IMG/VR virus record: IMGVR_UViG_3300024229_000009
Span: 1 to 51,413 of that record
Direction: 5' to 3' (one strand)
DNA: 51,413 bases
From: a virus
Part shown: one piece after another, positions 10,101 through 18,641 of the stretch
Position numbering within the stretch: position 1 is the stretch's first letter
Layout: each line of letters begins with the position of its first letter
Made by a program: the position numbers and the translations under genes
The notes under the pieces: generated by a model
The model's database searches: none
The model's input: only the letters and a program-made list of their open reading frames with translations
Told to the model about the DNA's origin: nothing

Positions 10101-10598
10101 CTCTTTAAGAATCTCTTGCTGGTCAGGATCTATAGGTGTTGCTGATGTAGGAAACGGATCGTTAAATTCTACAACAGGGTTTTGACCTGTAATTTTATTC
10201 AATTCTTTGCCTGTAAAAATTTTAGGTTTATTTTCTTTTAATTGTGATTTCGAATCTCCAAAAGAATATATTCCAGGAATATTGATATCTTCTCTGACGA
10301 CTGGATTTTTTTTTTCATCAACAACATCGTTGCTTTCTTCTTCGTATAAGAAAGAGTTATATATGCTTAAACCCTTGTCTTTTGGAGTAATGTTGTAGTT
10401 ACCAGAACTTCTGTATATATCCTCAATATTGTTTTTTAAATTAGGATCTTTTGCAAAAAATAGAGCTCTTTTTTCATCAATTTTTCTTCCTCCATCTTTA
10501 TATAGCTTTATTATAAAATCCTTTGCTTTTTGAATGTTTACCTTTGGGTCTGGATCTAAAACACTTTGTTGTTCGTTAACTTGTTCGTTCACAATCAT
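4095..10598 (-). CDS. Giant internal virion / ejection protein candidate (2167 aa)
   Basis: No enzyme motif is evident. The protein is mostly helical and charged, with glycine-rich hydrophobic stretches near residues 640-666 (around GLSLVGVTGYGG) and 1880-1900 (GFGGTLALALG). A region near 1793-1846 (QTDAVSEAALYQQ, AAIPFQKFILN) resembles the large polyvalent-protein-associated segments found in long phage proteins that leave the capsid with DNA. Pro/acidic-rich linkers occur near 1080-1140. It follows two other likely internal virion genes in the same direction, as in podovirus-type phages. I saw no DxDxD motif of a phage RNA polymerase. The start ATG overlaps a copy of the dispersed 12-base motif. 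Confidence 0.6.
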   Translation of the reverse strand: MIVNEQVNEQQSVLDPDPKVNIQKAKDFIIKLYKDGGRKIDEKRALFFAKDPNLKNNIEDIYRSSGNYNITPKDKGLSIYNSFLYEEESNDVVDEKKNPVVREDINIPGIYSFGDSKSQLKENKPKIFTGKELNKITGQNPVVEFNDPFPTSATPIDPDQQEILKEPSDNNGTYFDFSKGSYKETIKNIPQEIFTQNEEYVVSSLSGLLGNYGVTIKESGIFDQVIVTNAENKSKTFNLFTDAYKAKQRLQYLTSGLSENEITEKINNLEKNRFIQFQEFLTSSYRNAIDFSFSTFSNADINDLPQISSDWFGNNIIPEHEDMRSIVKFLDTGRSITEYTAGGFNQELWESDLQLANKLMSKRNKEILKRAKKKLRRSGSGYGERDLVDPTRLAKKEANELKQKISGIISRYNDTKEVVAEDFGNILNATGKYKEINLNDANYLNALQDSGMNISDMPLDAIKINGKASSLNDLTKKLYDFNQLQEVRKGNIKIEIDDPNKAGLLKGYVQKAKELIRTQEATRNGIFGWQPNPGSASSGILNWMNQSYENVENFVQGAGFSAWELGVNTAYIAYDSLKGLGVDEKTAEAIVYGQTGLPGINNFRKIINPEFFNRVKSEYIPVYDGDLVKSQSAGEFISKLVDPVANSMASTGAFILNPAFGLSLVGVTGYGGNLQSYDQQIRSIKEKKAQGLFLTEEEVNLESMSNTEKRLTSLLKSGVEVGFTSLFTFKYFKSLKKSIPKDKTSFDVNVFSKQYSKHFKEQYVSMFSKLTGIDKKLLLNELSEEQLIAFTNYGIEIAAGNEKFDKDKAIELFTKTGLATLGSTKGISQALRFANKRRLKKAADGLILNNLAVKGENEIHIESMLIESQIKAFEDESAASKTSLDGNVEYESLIKRRVVIDSEINKFKERKKQLLNTMSQGDKISFINKLATLEEKIKIFNNTDTTEETRRLILDDVDKIKKEIKDELSKYPSELSYYFADDTIKLKYDNLAIKAIQEEKIQNGETSFTIDSQDPKVKERASKLYYEDILENKKEFNNEVYAFGFQGLSNRNNDINNFVEDSEVIDFDLSSAINQQKGLGQPVDSDQTQTPLEDDLELNKEEKDDDKKAVVIPPVTPIVIEPEVESIEDPVVVRKRNILEKLNLFNADGNFLKTLPITQQKVIQKYFYDLKKGNIPQYGNVESILKSHEIATRMAADFSEKIKLSSSGNNQGLAIDLLAATNNLAQNIYAGKFIPGGLDVLTADVLMQMIVKDNVKGKPFYDLVQESLRSTAEGQNKPLIKAAQERLLFEQEVLNYNKLLFKNAAAKGEDVTKIKAADKNPNSLVNSYEQFILASLLRKTGKIDPKTGLDTEFIRIKSLILQERNRAKQEYEDKKEQDYKDKYDIWNSLIKKLDIENAKNYKDISSKAFSFNVNAVERMRSMFEENYEGSVSRIRDHENGDKTFFKKGSYIPLFMRGTDSSKISDFFGENSQSLNSSSLKDNTGVNLLDENMRLSPGNFFNSVYAANRGVNMEITAFKNWQTLGNLLDSKVFNNLFEQSNQKDRLFNALKKRKQFFYDDVRRTNMKDIDITSPKGGGMKLLSDVANAAYGSISVVALGRFDQGFSQYSSAVTGSMPLFRNKIAKEYVQQKNILYTTFTNSLTNKTSTDGDIKKRIQGLLGSKDLQNLYSKSRTGFRNSILSELAIDQNQSLPADYYAGAFRLDKDNPDYKSLFSDTARYTFDQVINLLNTSNNLSLNFWLANGDKLAANNVFEAHYLDYKVSKGEKLPKDMKLWWAEQNKNPDLEAVRHADYNIALVMRQTDAVSEAALYQQNVSEGKKTAIRAAIPFQKFILNVKADITNQISVILDPTIPEEQKDFAKKRLQGRVREIMSFNIIKQTGMALRVAGFGGTLALALGVDMDDIEKLGGQNKLIAQDWLPVISGNEQFDFSKTSKQNAESIEDYNIAVENYKVLYSHAEAMNKFSMTYENKYIARQKYGSTESVLKDLIGTMNPLPRVSFAEDALILLANEKFGTDISEFISSDIDKTQTIDGFIDAAFDNLGMLSIGVEQARSIMAAKELYSDGSYSKYAGAFGTQTSYLTAKTPQMRKAVNEAVHQLFKLRLLALTMPGSPRAELDKIADGLERTIEQRFTQSNPDPNYMLLLEGGPLNKEDYERSTLNQMKKARE

Positions 10599-10608
10599 AA
10601 TTTATATT

Positions 10609-12432
10609 TTAAAAAGCTTCTGTTGCAAATTTAACTACAGCGTCAAAAGCATTTTCAGATTTGTTAAACTTACTATTACCACTTAAATTAACCCAATTTT
10701 GAAAAGATGGATAATTTTTTATTTGTTCAAAAAGTTTTGTAATTTGTTGACTAGAAAGTGGTTTAGAAATAGCATTTGTAATATCTACTGTGCTTGTTTG
10801 TTCTTCAGAAGTCAAGTCTCCTTGTCCTTTACTTTTTTTCTTAGAAGCAGTAGCATTTCCGCTTACAAATATTTGTGGATTACCTTCTATTCCTGTTACA
10901 ACAATAATACCGTTAATGTTATTGTATTTTAACCCTGTTGATGAAGTTATGTTAAGAAATTCATTTAATTTTTTTCCACTTTTCTTTTGTTGTCCAGGAA
11001 CATTGAAACCGTTAAACATTGCGTCATCGTTTAGTATAATCTTTTCTAAGTTTGAATCTATTGCGCTTCCGCCTTTAGGGTATTGCATAGAATAACCTTT
11101 TTCTGCCATTTCTTGATCAAACGACTCCTTTTTTAAACCACCAGGTATTCCTTCTTTATTAAAATCAGCTTTGTTTATATATTCTCCAAGAACACTACTT
11201 CTAAACCAGTCTTGATCATACGACTTAGATTTACTAGATTTATCTTCATATTTTCTATAAAAGGCTTCAGATAAATCATTACCTCCAACAACTGGAACAT
11301 CATCACCTTCTTTGAATCTTAAAATTTCTTGATTTATCTTGAGACCTGAATAAACTTTTGACCTATAATGAGCTTTTGCAAGCTTTAATGTTTCTTCTTT
11401 TAAGCTAATATCTCCCTTTTCATCAAATTTAAATCCTAAAACATCATCTTTTTCATTTACTTCGATCAATTTTCCTTCCTTGTCGTAATACATTCCCTTA
11501 AATTTTGCATCAAGTTTGGGTTGTTTTAATGGACCTGAATAACCGCTTTGCCATGGAGCTCTTACTTGCATTTGCTCATACGCATAAGCTTCCCAAAATT
11601 TTTCATCTTGTGAGTTTATATGTGTTTCTACGGTGTTTTTAAATGTATTAATATCTTCAATTCTAACAGCTAAATAATCATCTTGAATTTTTTGTAACAA
11701 ATTATATTGTATAGGATTACCATCAGGATCGATAAATTTTCTTTCTCCAAGCATATTAGAAAAATTATTTATCTTTTTTACAGTATGTTCGTCATTTATT
11801 TTTTCCCATTTAACATAATTTGGGTTTACAGCATCTTTTAAGGGCTTTACAACAGACTTTACTTCTGTTTTTTTTGTAGCAGGGTTGTAAATTTCATAAT
11901 TAGCAACCATATATTTTTGACCACCTATCTGTTGAATATCCATAGTATGTTTGAGATCTTGTCTCATTCCATTACCATCAACATAAGACCCTCTAGTGTT
12001 TACATCATTTAAATATACATTAGTAAGTTGATCTTTAGTTAAAGAAGAAAGGTTATCATCTTTATCAACCTCCTCTATGTTTTTTTTCATTATTTCAGGC
12101 ATCTTGCTTATAATTGAGGCCTCTGATGTTTCTCTTGCAAAAGCGGCAGTAAGTTCACTTCTAGAAATCTCACCTCTATCATTCATACCTATAAGTTCTT
12201 GCATTCTAGTTCTAGCCAACTGACCAGCTTTCATATACAAGTTATCTAGATCCTGAATACCAGTGACGACATAATCTGAAGCTTTAGCTAGGGCAGCAGT
12301 TTGCTCTCCTCTTTCTTTAAGAACACCTTCTCTAATTTCTCGAACCTTAGCCATACCTGCAGAGTAAATCTTAGCTACTGATCCGTAATCTACTTGTACT
12401 GGTTTTACTAATGCGCCTCCTCTGTATGCCAT
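10609..12432 (-). CDS. Probable internal virion protein (607 aa)
   Basis: The N-terminal 100 residues are predicted helical and coiled-coil-like (repeats such as AKVREIREGVLKERGEQ), followed by a long charged middle and a Ser/Gln-rich end. There is no signal peptide and no catalytic signature. It lies between the glycine-zipper protein at 12448 and the giant protein at 4095, with gaps of only 10-15 bases, so the three are probably one set of ejected core proteins. The assignment rests on position and composition rather than on a recognised family; a tail-associated structural protein is the main alternative. Confidence 0.55.
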   Translation of the reverse strand: MAYRGGALVKPVQVDYGSVAKIYSAGMAKVREIREGVLKERGEQTAALAKASDYVVTGIQDLDNLYMKAGQLARTRMQELIGMNDRGEISRSELTAAFARETSEASIISKMPEIMKKNIEEVDKDDNLSSLTKDQLTNVYLNDVNTRGSYVDGNGMRQDLKHTMDIQQIGGQKYMVANYEIYNPATKKTEVKSVVKPLKDAVNPNYVKWEKINDEHTVKKINNFSNMLGERKFIDPDGNPIQYNLLQKIQDDYLAVRIEDINTFKNTVETHINSQDEKFWEAYAYEQMQVRAPWQSGYSGPLKQPKLDAKFKGMYYDKEGKLIEVNEKDDVLGFKFDEKGDISLKEETLKLAKAHYRSKVYSGLKINQEILRFKEGDDVPVVGGNDLSEAFYRKYEDKSSKSKSYDQDWFRSSVLGEYINKADFNKEGIPGGLKKESFDQEMAEKGYSMQYPKGGSAIDSNLEKIILNDDAMFNGFNVPGQQKKSGKKLNEFLNITSSTGLKYNNINGIIVVTGIEGNPQIFVSGNATASKKKSKGQGDLTSEEQTSTVDITNAISKPLSSQQITKLFEQIKNYPSFQNWVNLSGNSKFNKSENAFDAVVKFATEAF

Positions 12433-12447
12433 ATTATTTTTATTATT

Positions 12448-13134
12448 TTAAAACAACCCTCTAATCAGTCCAAACAAACCTTTGCCACCTTTTCCTAAAA
12501 GCCCTAATAAACCTTTTCCAGATCCAAAACCTCCCACTAAACCTTCACCTTTATTCTTTCCCAATAATAAGCCTCCTAAATCTGTTTCTCTGAATTTTTT
12601 TTCTGGGTCTTTATCTCCGTCTTGTGCTGCTTTTGCTTGTTCAGCCACTCCGTATGCCGTGGCTATTTGACCAAGTCCTTGTATTGCTTGTGCTTGTTGA
12701 GATTCTCCTGCCATAAGTTGTTGACTTAAAGTTTGTAACTCTTGCTGATCTCTAGCTTCCTGCATTTGCATTCTTCTTTGAAAGTCTTGTCCTCTCATCA
12801 CATCAAATTGAGACTCTTTTTCAATCATTTTATTTAAAAGATTTAACTCTTTCTGCCCTATCTGTTCTTCACCAGCTCCTAATAGTGCCATAGCATCACT
12901 TGCAGATAATCCTGCAGCCACATCAACAAGACCTGATCTTTGTTGTCCTATTTGTTGTAAAGCAAATTGTTCTTGTTTTAAAGAAGGTTTGAGAGTGTCA
13001 AAAGCGCCTTGACTTAAATCCTGATATTCAAAGTTTTTTAAGCCTTTTCTTGCGTCTGAAGACATCTGAGCTCCACCCATAAATCCTTTTATAGCTCCTG
13101 CAGCTCCAGTTATAAGTCCCAGTGTTGTAAACAT
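12448..13134 (-). CDS. Small internal virion / DNA-ejection protein (228 aa)
   Basis: The N-terminus is hydrophobic and small-residue rich (LITGAAGAIKGFMGGA, residues 7-22), like a glycine zipper. The middle is a Gln-rich helical rod (about 45-165) without breaks, and the C-terminus is a Gly/Lys-rich repeat ending in GLFGLIRGLF. This plan matches small podovirus pilot or ejection proteins that enter the cell envelope during DNA delivery (T7 gp14 type), though I infer the class from architecture alone. A TAnnTTTG element lies 18 bases before the start, so it may open the internal-virion operon. Confidence 0.65.
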   Translation of the reverse strand: MFTTLGLITGAAGAIKGFMGGAQMSSDARKGLKNFEYQDLSQGAFDTLKPSLKQEQFALQQIGQQRSGLVDVAAGLSASDAMALLGAGEEQIGQKELNLLNKMIEKESQFDVMRGQDFQRRMQMQEARDQQELQTLSQQLMAGESQQAQAIQGLGQIATAYGVAEQAKAAQDGDKDPEKKFRETDLGGLLLGKNKGEGLVGGFGSGKGLLGLLGKGGKGLFGLIRGLF

Positions 13135-13152
13135 AGTTTTTTTTTAATTATA

Positions 13153-13160
13153 CAAATATA
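13153..13160 (-). promoter_or_regulatory. Promoter -7 element TATATTTG
   Basis: The element is read on the minus strand and is 18 bases from the start at 13134. No TTG is found at the expected -33 distance. It probably starts the internal-virion operon. Confidence 0.55.
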
Positions 13161-13166
13161 CAAAAA

Positions 13167-13928
13167 TTACATGTAGCTCTTTATAACTTCTGAATTAACA
13201 GCATATAGCTCCACGAAACTTGTAGAATTGTTTGTTAGTTTTATTTTAGCGTGATATCCTCTTAATCCAAAAGATTCTGACTCTGGATTTTTAACAACAA
13301 AACAAAAATCATTTACACTTGGTACGTTTGTAGACGATACTGTAGTAATAGTTTTGTCTGAAACAGTATCAATAACTCCAACAAGTTTTGTTGCCCCATC
13401 ATTGAAATACAAGCTATCTCCTCCAGCGTTTGTATCTGGATCGCTAAACTGTACTTGATTTGGTATAGCGTTTGAAAAAGTATAGTTGTTAGACGAAGGT
13501 ATAGATTGTAAATTACCTAATCCTTGTATAGATAGTTCTGAAAAATTTAATGTATCTCCTGATAATCTTCTAATATAAGAATACTTAATACCTTCTTTAT
13601 CTTGAAACTTCAAGTCACTACTAGAACCTATAGCTCCTTGCTCTAATTCTGTATCTAAAGTAGCAAACCAACTTGTGTCGTTTGATTCTAATGAAACAGC
13701 TTTAAAAAGCTTTATATCAGAGGGTCCGTCGTTTGCAGAAAACTCTACATGACAACCATAACTTGTTCCATAAAAATTAGTTCTTGTGTCATTATCGTCA
13801 TGCAAGTATAAGTTTCCGTTTTTAAATGAATAAAAACTATTACCTATTCTCTCCATCCATTCTGGTTCATAAGAATGAAATGATGTCCATGCATTGTTTA
13901 TTTCGTCAAATGTTATTGTTGTTGCCAT
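13167..13928 (-). CDS. Tail-associated virion protein (253 aa)
   Basis: The N-terminal pattern, AWTSFHSYEPEWM at 13-25 followed by FYSFKNGNLYLHDD and NFYGTSYG (near 50-58), is a module I associate with podovirus tail nozzle or stopper proteins of Bacteroidota phages, sometimes fused to the nozzle itself. The rest is predicted beta-rich. It begins two bases after the 1569-residue nozzle-type gene ends, so it may be the distal part of that assembly encoded separately. No enzymatic residues are recognised. The exact ring or plug position cannot be told from the sequence. Confidence 0.6.
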   Translation of the reverse strand: MATTITFDEINNAWTSFHSYEPEWMERIGNSFYSFKNGNLYLHDDNDTRTNFYGTSYGCHVEFSANDGPSDIKLFKAVSLESNDTSWFATLDTELEQGAIGSSSDLKFQDKEGIKYSYIRRLSGDTLNFSELSIQGLGNLQSIPSSNNYTFSNAIPNQVQFSDPDTNAGGDSLYFNDGATKLVGVIDTVSDKTITTVSSTNVPSVNDFCFVVKNPESESFGLRGYHAKIKLTNNSTSFVELYAVNSEVIKSYM

Positions 13929-13930
13929 AA

Positions 13931-16900
13931 TTAACTACATCCTGTTGTTACACCTAAATCACCTTGTCCTGATACTGGTCTACAATCTGTTCCATCAGTA
14001 TAAAAATACGCAGGAGCAGGATTATTACCATCCGAATCAGTATATATCTTTGAAGATATTGCAAATACACCTCCAGATTGAGCACTACCCACATCTACAT
14101 AAAATGTTCCTGAGTTTCCTCCTGGAAAATTACTACAAACTGAAGCACAACTTATACTACCGTACTCTAAAGTTACTGGATATGGCCCTGTGTTACCACC
14201 TCCACCACCAGAAGCAAGTATACCTATTTCAACAGTAGCTATAGCAGAACAAGCTCCTTCCTTTGTAACTTTATACTGAAACGAATCAAAGGTTGTTGCA
14301 GATCCATCATGATCATATGTTATAGTTTTATCAGCGTTCACAATCACTGACCCAAAAGATGGATATGAATGAATTGTAACTGTATGAGTACCTGAAACGG
14401 TATCATTAGATAAAACATTAATTGTAGTAGAAGCATTATTAGCTAATCCTGTAACAGTATCGTCAACTACCGTTGGTAATACGTCAATATAATCAAATAC
14501 TAAATATAAATTATCTGTCGATGAACTTTCAGTAAATGTAAACGTAATACTGTTATCTTCAGAATCAGCTAAATCAGTTTTTGTAACTGTAGGGAAAGTA
14601 GCAGCTGCTATTATATTATCCACAGTTAGATTAGAAGAAGACGAGACTAAATAGCCTAATCTATTACATGTGTTAAAATCTCCTGTATGATATCCTTTTT
14701 GTTTTAAAGAAGACATTGTTATTGATTCTCCATTATTAGGAACATATTCTGAACCCTTAGCTTCTGTAAAACTTTCGTTTCTAGTAACACCAGAAGAATC
14801 AAAGACATCCTCATCAAAGTAATATGATCTAGAACCTACTTTATATCTGTTAATAATAGATTCACTTTCTTCAGCCGGGTCGTTGACTACTATAATAGTA
14901 ACTTTTCTTGTAGCCACTACTGGACAAGAATGTGTTAACTGAACATTTCCTGCAGATACAGAAGTTAAAACTACAGTGGCTTTTCTGTTTGCTGCAATAT
15001 CTGAATCAGAAAAAGCAACAGTAAAGTTACCAGATCCTGTTAAAGAATTATTGCTTGTTGTTACTCCGTTTATTGTAACTACTGCATTAAAAGTTCCCCC
15101 AGCAACGTAAGCCACAGTAACATTTCCTGCAGATTCTGCATTTAATTCATATGTGTAAGTTTCTGAAGCTTCTGTAAAGTTTCTAGAAAGTATTGAATCA
15201 CATTCAAACTGATCATTTACAACTCCAAATGGAGATTGATTCATTGATAATACATATTGATGATGCTTTGGATCAAAACCACCTATATTAAATGAATTTT
15301 TATATTCAAATAAATTGTTTTTAAAGTAAGACTTAAGTCCAAAATAAGATATAGGAGTTATTCCATCTTGAGAAAGTCTTAATACTACCCCTCTAGAAGA
15401 ATCTGCAAAATACATTCTTCCTGCATAGTAGCTAAAACTTTCTGGGTTTTGTGAAATACCATACTCTCCACTAAAAGGTACATCTTGCCCTAATACATCC
15501 TCTATTTTTTGTAGCGAAGCTTGACCGCTTGTGTTGTATAACAAAGCTTTTCCAAACAAAACTTTAGAAACTCTATCCTCCTGAAAAACAATTAAATCTG
15601 TTTCTCTAGAAAAAAGTTTTTGTATAGACCCAAACTTACTGTCTAATGTTTTTTTAATACCTCTTGAAGAATTAAATTCATTCAAGGAGTTATAACTTGT
15701 CTCAGCATTATATTTTTGTGAATATATTAAAGTGTTTTTTAAATAAACCCTTTTATATCCATCAAGTAACGCTAAATTAGGTCTATAATCTAAATCATAA
15801 AAAGGAGATAATCTTTCGTCTCTAATTTGTATACTTTCTACACCATTTCCAAAAGAAAAACAATTACCAATAGTTAAATCACATATTCCAGGAACTGAAG
15901 AAGTTTGTGTTTGTGTGTTACCCACATGAAAACCATTAACAATATCAAAGGTTTGTTCTGTTTCATAGTAAACATCACTATCTAAATCTTCAGGATCTGT
16001 TTCAAATATTGTAATACCTTCAACTAACATAAGGTTTATTTTAGCATCTAAAAACCCTGTTTCTGTTTGTCTAGTGTACTCAGTAGTTTGTACATTAACT
16101 CTGTGTCTAGTTGCAGACCCTGACCCTGTCTTACTAAATGTTAAATAAAACTGTTCATCTTTATCAGTATAGTAAGTTTCACCTACTGGTTTTTCCCAAG
16201 CCGTTTCTTCTATTATAAACTTTTCAAATCCTGATGTAGTGGCGTCTCCTGTATAGTCACCCGAAACTATAAATTCTTTCTCATAATACTTAGAATCATC
16301 GCCTTCGGCATCTTGTCTTTCCCAAGCATCAAATTTAATATTGATAATACTACCTTTAGTTATGTTCAAATTAACATAATTGGATCCATCTAAATACTGT
16401 GCTAATCCAAACTCATCTTTTTCAGGTAATGTTACTTTAGCAAACCCTTGATTAGATGAACTAAAAAGACCCCAAGGAATTCTATCGCTTCCTTCGTACT
16501 CTGCATAATTATATGGGTTAAAATCCATAGAAAATCCAACAGGTTTTATTTTCATGTAAACGCCTGGTCTTTCTTTTATAGGATTATCAAAAGCATCTTT
16601 ATTACCTTCAATCCAGCCCTCATCAGCATCATCTCCATCATATCTTTTAACCTCTTCATCTAATTTAGTTTTGTGTGAAACTTCTAAAACTTTTACTTTT
16701 ACCTCTCTGTTCAATGGGCCATTGTCATCAGATTTAACAATCAAATTAGTGCCTTCCTCTACTTTACCAATATTATTACCACTAAGTAAAATCCATCTAT
16801 ATAAACCATCTTCGTAGTAAAACGTACTATATATGTTATAGTGTAAATTTCTATTTGTTTTTATAAAAAATTTAAATCTATCTGCCCAATACGGAGCTTT

Positions 16901-18640
16901 GTTATTTACAGTGAGTTTTGCAGAATTTATGTCTACAGCATTTTCAACAGGTACAAATATTTCAGAAGAATCGTTTCCTACAGTGCTTGTAGTTGGTATA
17001 ATGGTTGAGTATCTACCATATTTATCTAAATAAACTAAGCCAAACTCATAGCTTCTATTACTTTTTAAAGATAAATTATTAGTTGAAGGTCTTAATGTGT
17101 ACAAAGATTCACTTTGAAACTCAAAGTTTTCTGTAAAAGATGTAGAACTTGAATCAACGTAAATTATAGATGGAGCTAGTAAGACTATACTCGTAGAAGT
17201 TGAAGAATCTACAGAAAACTCTCCATAACTTGTTGTAGAATTATTTGGTGGTGGAGTTGAACTTACATTTTGAACAAAGTTACCTGTAAGATATGTAAGA
17301 AGCTCTACAAAATCATCAGAGCTTGCTAATTCACTCGCACTTGAATATGTTTTGCTTAGTTGTATAGCGTTGTTTCCAGTAAAAGTTCCGTCAAAATATG
17401 TATTTGGGGAGCTTCCTGCCTCATCAGAAGCTAAATCTGCTCCGATCAAAAGATATGACCCTTTACTTAAAGACTTATTTGTAAGGTCTAAAGTTAGTTT
17501 CCTTTCTGTATTATCAATACTTGTAGTACCTTCTGTTCCTTCTTGAGGAGATGATACTTTTTCTGCCTTATAATCAATTCTAATTACATTTGTATCAGTT
17601 TCATTTTCTAGCAAATCATACTGACTGGTAATGTTTCCAAAAACTAATCTATTTTCTATAAACTCTTGAGCTTTTGCAGTAAGAGGTACATCATCAAATA
17701 TTCTATTTATTTCATCTTTAGGTAATGCTCTATATATTTTTTTATTACTGAATGAAATTGTTTTTTCAACATTATCTACAAAATAATTTTCTTTTTTATT
17801 AATGTTATCTATAACATAAACAATACCCTCTTTTGGGTTTTTAAAACATATTTGAATATCTGTGACTCTTTTATCACCCGTGTTATACTTGATTCTATAT
17901 GCGTTAAACACATTAACCATAGCTTTATTTTCCATGGTGCTAAAATCTAGATCAAAATTACCAGGAATAAATTGATAATTAGAAAAAGCAGATAATGCAG
18001 AATACTCTCCATCCAAATACTTATATCTATACGCAAATGAAAAAAACCTCTCTTTAACAGAGTTTTCGTCTATTTTAGGCGTATTATAAGGTGAAACTGT
18101 AGGTGCGTTTCTTGGTGGTTTTTTGTAAAGATTTATATCGTCTTCATCAAAATTATTTGTTCCATAACCTTTAGCTCTTTCAATACTTATACTTCTTGGG
18201 GGATTTATACCATCAGTAAACAATAATAAATTTTTATTAGATACTATATTGTAAATTACATCTATACCTGTAATCTTATTTAATTTATTAAAATTTAAAA
18301 CTTGATCATCACCAGATCTTGTGTCAGCTAATACAACTGCACTAAATTTTTTTATAACATCATATTCATATATAAAAGAGTGTCCTGAATCATTAACAAC
18401 AAACCAATATATTTTTTCATTAGCTTCATCAGAAACAGATCCAATACACATAGGATTGTCTGACTCTGAATTAAAAGTTAGTTTTGTGTTACCTTTTTCA
18501 TTCTCTACAGCTCCAACATCGGAACCTTCAGAGTTTAAAACACGAATATTTAAGGCATCAGTATATTCCCCTTTTGGGACTAACCTTTCGTCAACATCTT
18601 TGTTGAGTTTTCCTTTTGAAAAATTACTACTTAATTTCAT
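13931..18640 (-). CDS. Tail nozzle / stabilization protein (1569 aa) with cadherin-like C-terminal domain
   Basis: The N-terminus (DERLVPKGEYTDALNIRV near 16-33, then VGAVENEKGN) matches the start of the large tail stabilization/nozzle proteins of crAss-like and related phages. The body is beta-rich with phrases such as LLLFTDGINPPRSI near 147-160, as in nozzle propellers. Near the end, a stretch starting about residue 1395 (DDTVTG, NVLSNDTV, GSVIVNADKTITYDHD) resembles a bacterial cadherin-like/Ig domain, probably exposed and used for contact. It starts one base after the upstream connector gene. At 1569 residues it is long for such proteins, mainly because of the added C-terminal beta domains. 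Confidence 0.75.
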   Translation of the reverse strand: MKLSSNFSKGKLNKDVDERLVPKGEYTDALNIRVLNSEGSDVGAVENEKGNTKLTFNSESDNPMCIGSVSDEANEKIYWFVVNDSGHSFIYEYDVIKKFSAVVLADTRSGDDQVLNFNKLNKITGIDVIYNIVSNKNLLLFTDGINPPRSISIERAKGYGTNNFDEDDINLYKKPPRNAPTVSPYNTPKIDENSVKERFFSFAYRYKYLDGEYSALSAFSNYQFIPGNFDLDFSTMENKAMVNVFNAYRIKYNTGDKRVTDIQICFKNPKEGIVYVIDNINKKENYFVDNVEKTISFSNKKIYRALPKDEINRIFDDVPLTAKAQEFIENRLVFGNITSQYDLLENETDTNVIRIDYKAEKVSSPQEGTEGTTSIDNTERKLTLDLTNKSLSKGSYLLIGADLASDEAGSSPNTYFDGTFTGNNAIQLSKTYSSASELASSDDFVELLTYLTGNFVQNVSSTPPPNNSTTSYGEFSVDSSTSTSIVLLAPSIIYVDSSSTSFTENFEFQSESLYTLRPSTNNLSLKSNRSYEFGLVYLDKYGRYSTIIPTTSTVGNDSSEIFVPVENAVDINSAKLTVNNKAPYWADRFKFFIKTNRNLHYNIYSTFYYEDGLYRWILLSGNNIGKVEEGTNLIVKSDDNGPLNREVKVKVLEVSHKTKLDEEVKRYDGDDADEGWIEGNKDAFDNPIKERPGVYMKIKPVGFSMDFNPYNYAEYEGSDRIPWGLFSSSNQGFAKVTLPEKDEFGLAQYLDGSNYVNLNITKGSIINIKFDAWERQDAEGDDSKYYEKEFIVSGDYTGDATTSGFEKFIIEETAWEKPVGETYYTDKDEQFYLTFSKTGSGSATRHRVNVQTTEYTRQTETGFLDAKINLMLVEGITIFETDPEDLDSDVYYETEQTFDIVNGFHVGNTQTQTSSVPGICDLTIGNCFSFGNGVESIQIRDERLSPFYDLDYRPNLALLDGYKRVYLKNTLIYSQKYNAETSYNSLNEFNSSRGIKKTLDSKFGSIQKLFSRETDLIVFQEDRVSKVLFGKALLYNTSGQASLQKIEDVLGQDVPFSGEYGISQNPESFSYYAGRMYFADSSRGVVLRLSQDGITPISYFGLKSYFKNNLFEYKNSFNIGGFDPKHHQYVLSMNQSPFGVVNDQFECDSILSRNFTEASETYTYELNAESAGNVTVAYVAGGTFNAVVTINGVTTSNNSLTGSGNFTVAFSDSDIAANRKATVVLTSVSAGNVQLTHSCPVVATRKVTIIVVNDPAEESESIINRYKVGSRSYYFDEDVFDSSGVTRNESFTEAKGSEYVPNNGESITMSSLKQKGYHTGDFNTCNRLGYLVSSSSNLTVDNIIAAATFPTVTKTDLADSEDNSITFTFTESSSTDNLYLVFDYIDVLPTVVDDTVTGLANNASTTINVLSNDTVSGTHTVTIHSYPSFGSVIVNADKTITYDHDGSATTFDSFQYKVTKEGACSAIATVEIGILASGGGGGNTGPYPVTLEYGSISCASVCSNFPGGNSGTFYVDVGSAQSGGVFAISSKIYTDSDGNNPAPAYFYTDGTDCRPVSGQGDLGVTTGCS

Positions 18641-18641
18641 A

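Noticed and set aside
4095-10598. Virion RNA polymerase, as in crAss-like phages
   Set aside because: I found no DxDxD-type catalytic motif or other polymerase word; an internal virion protein fits better.
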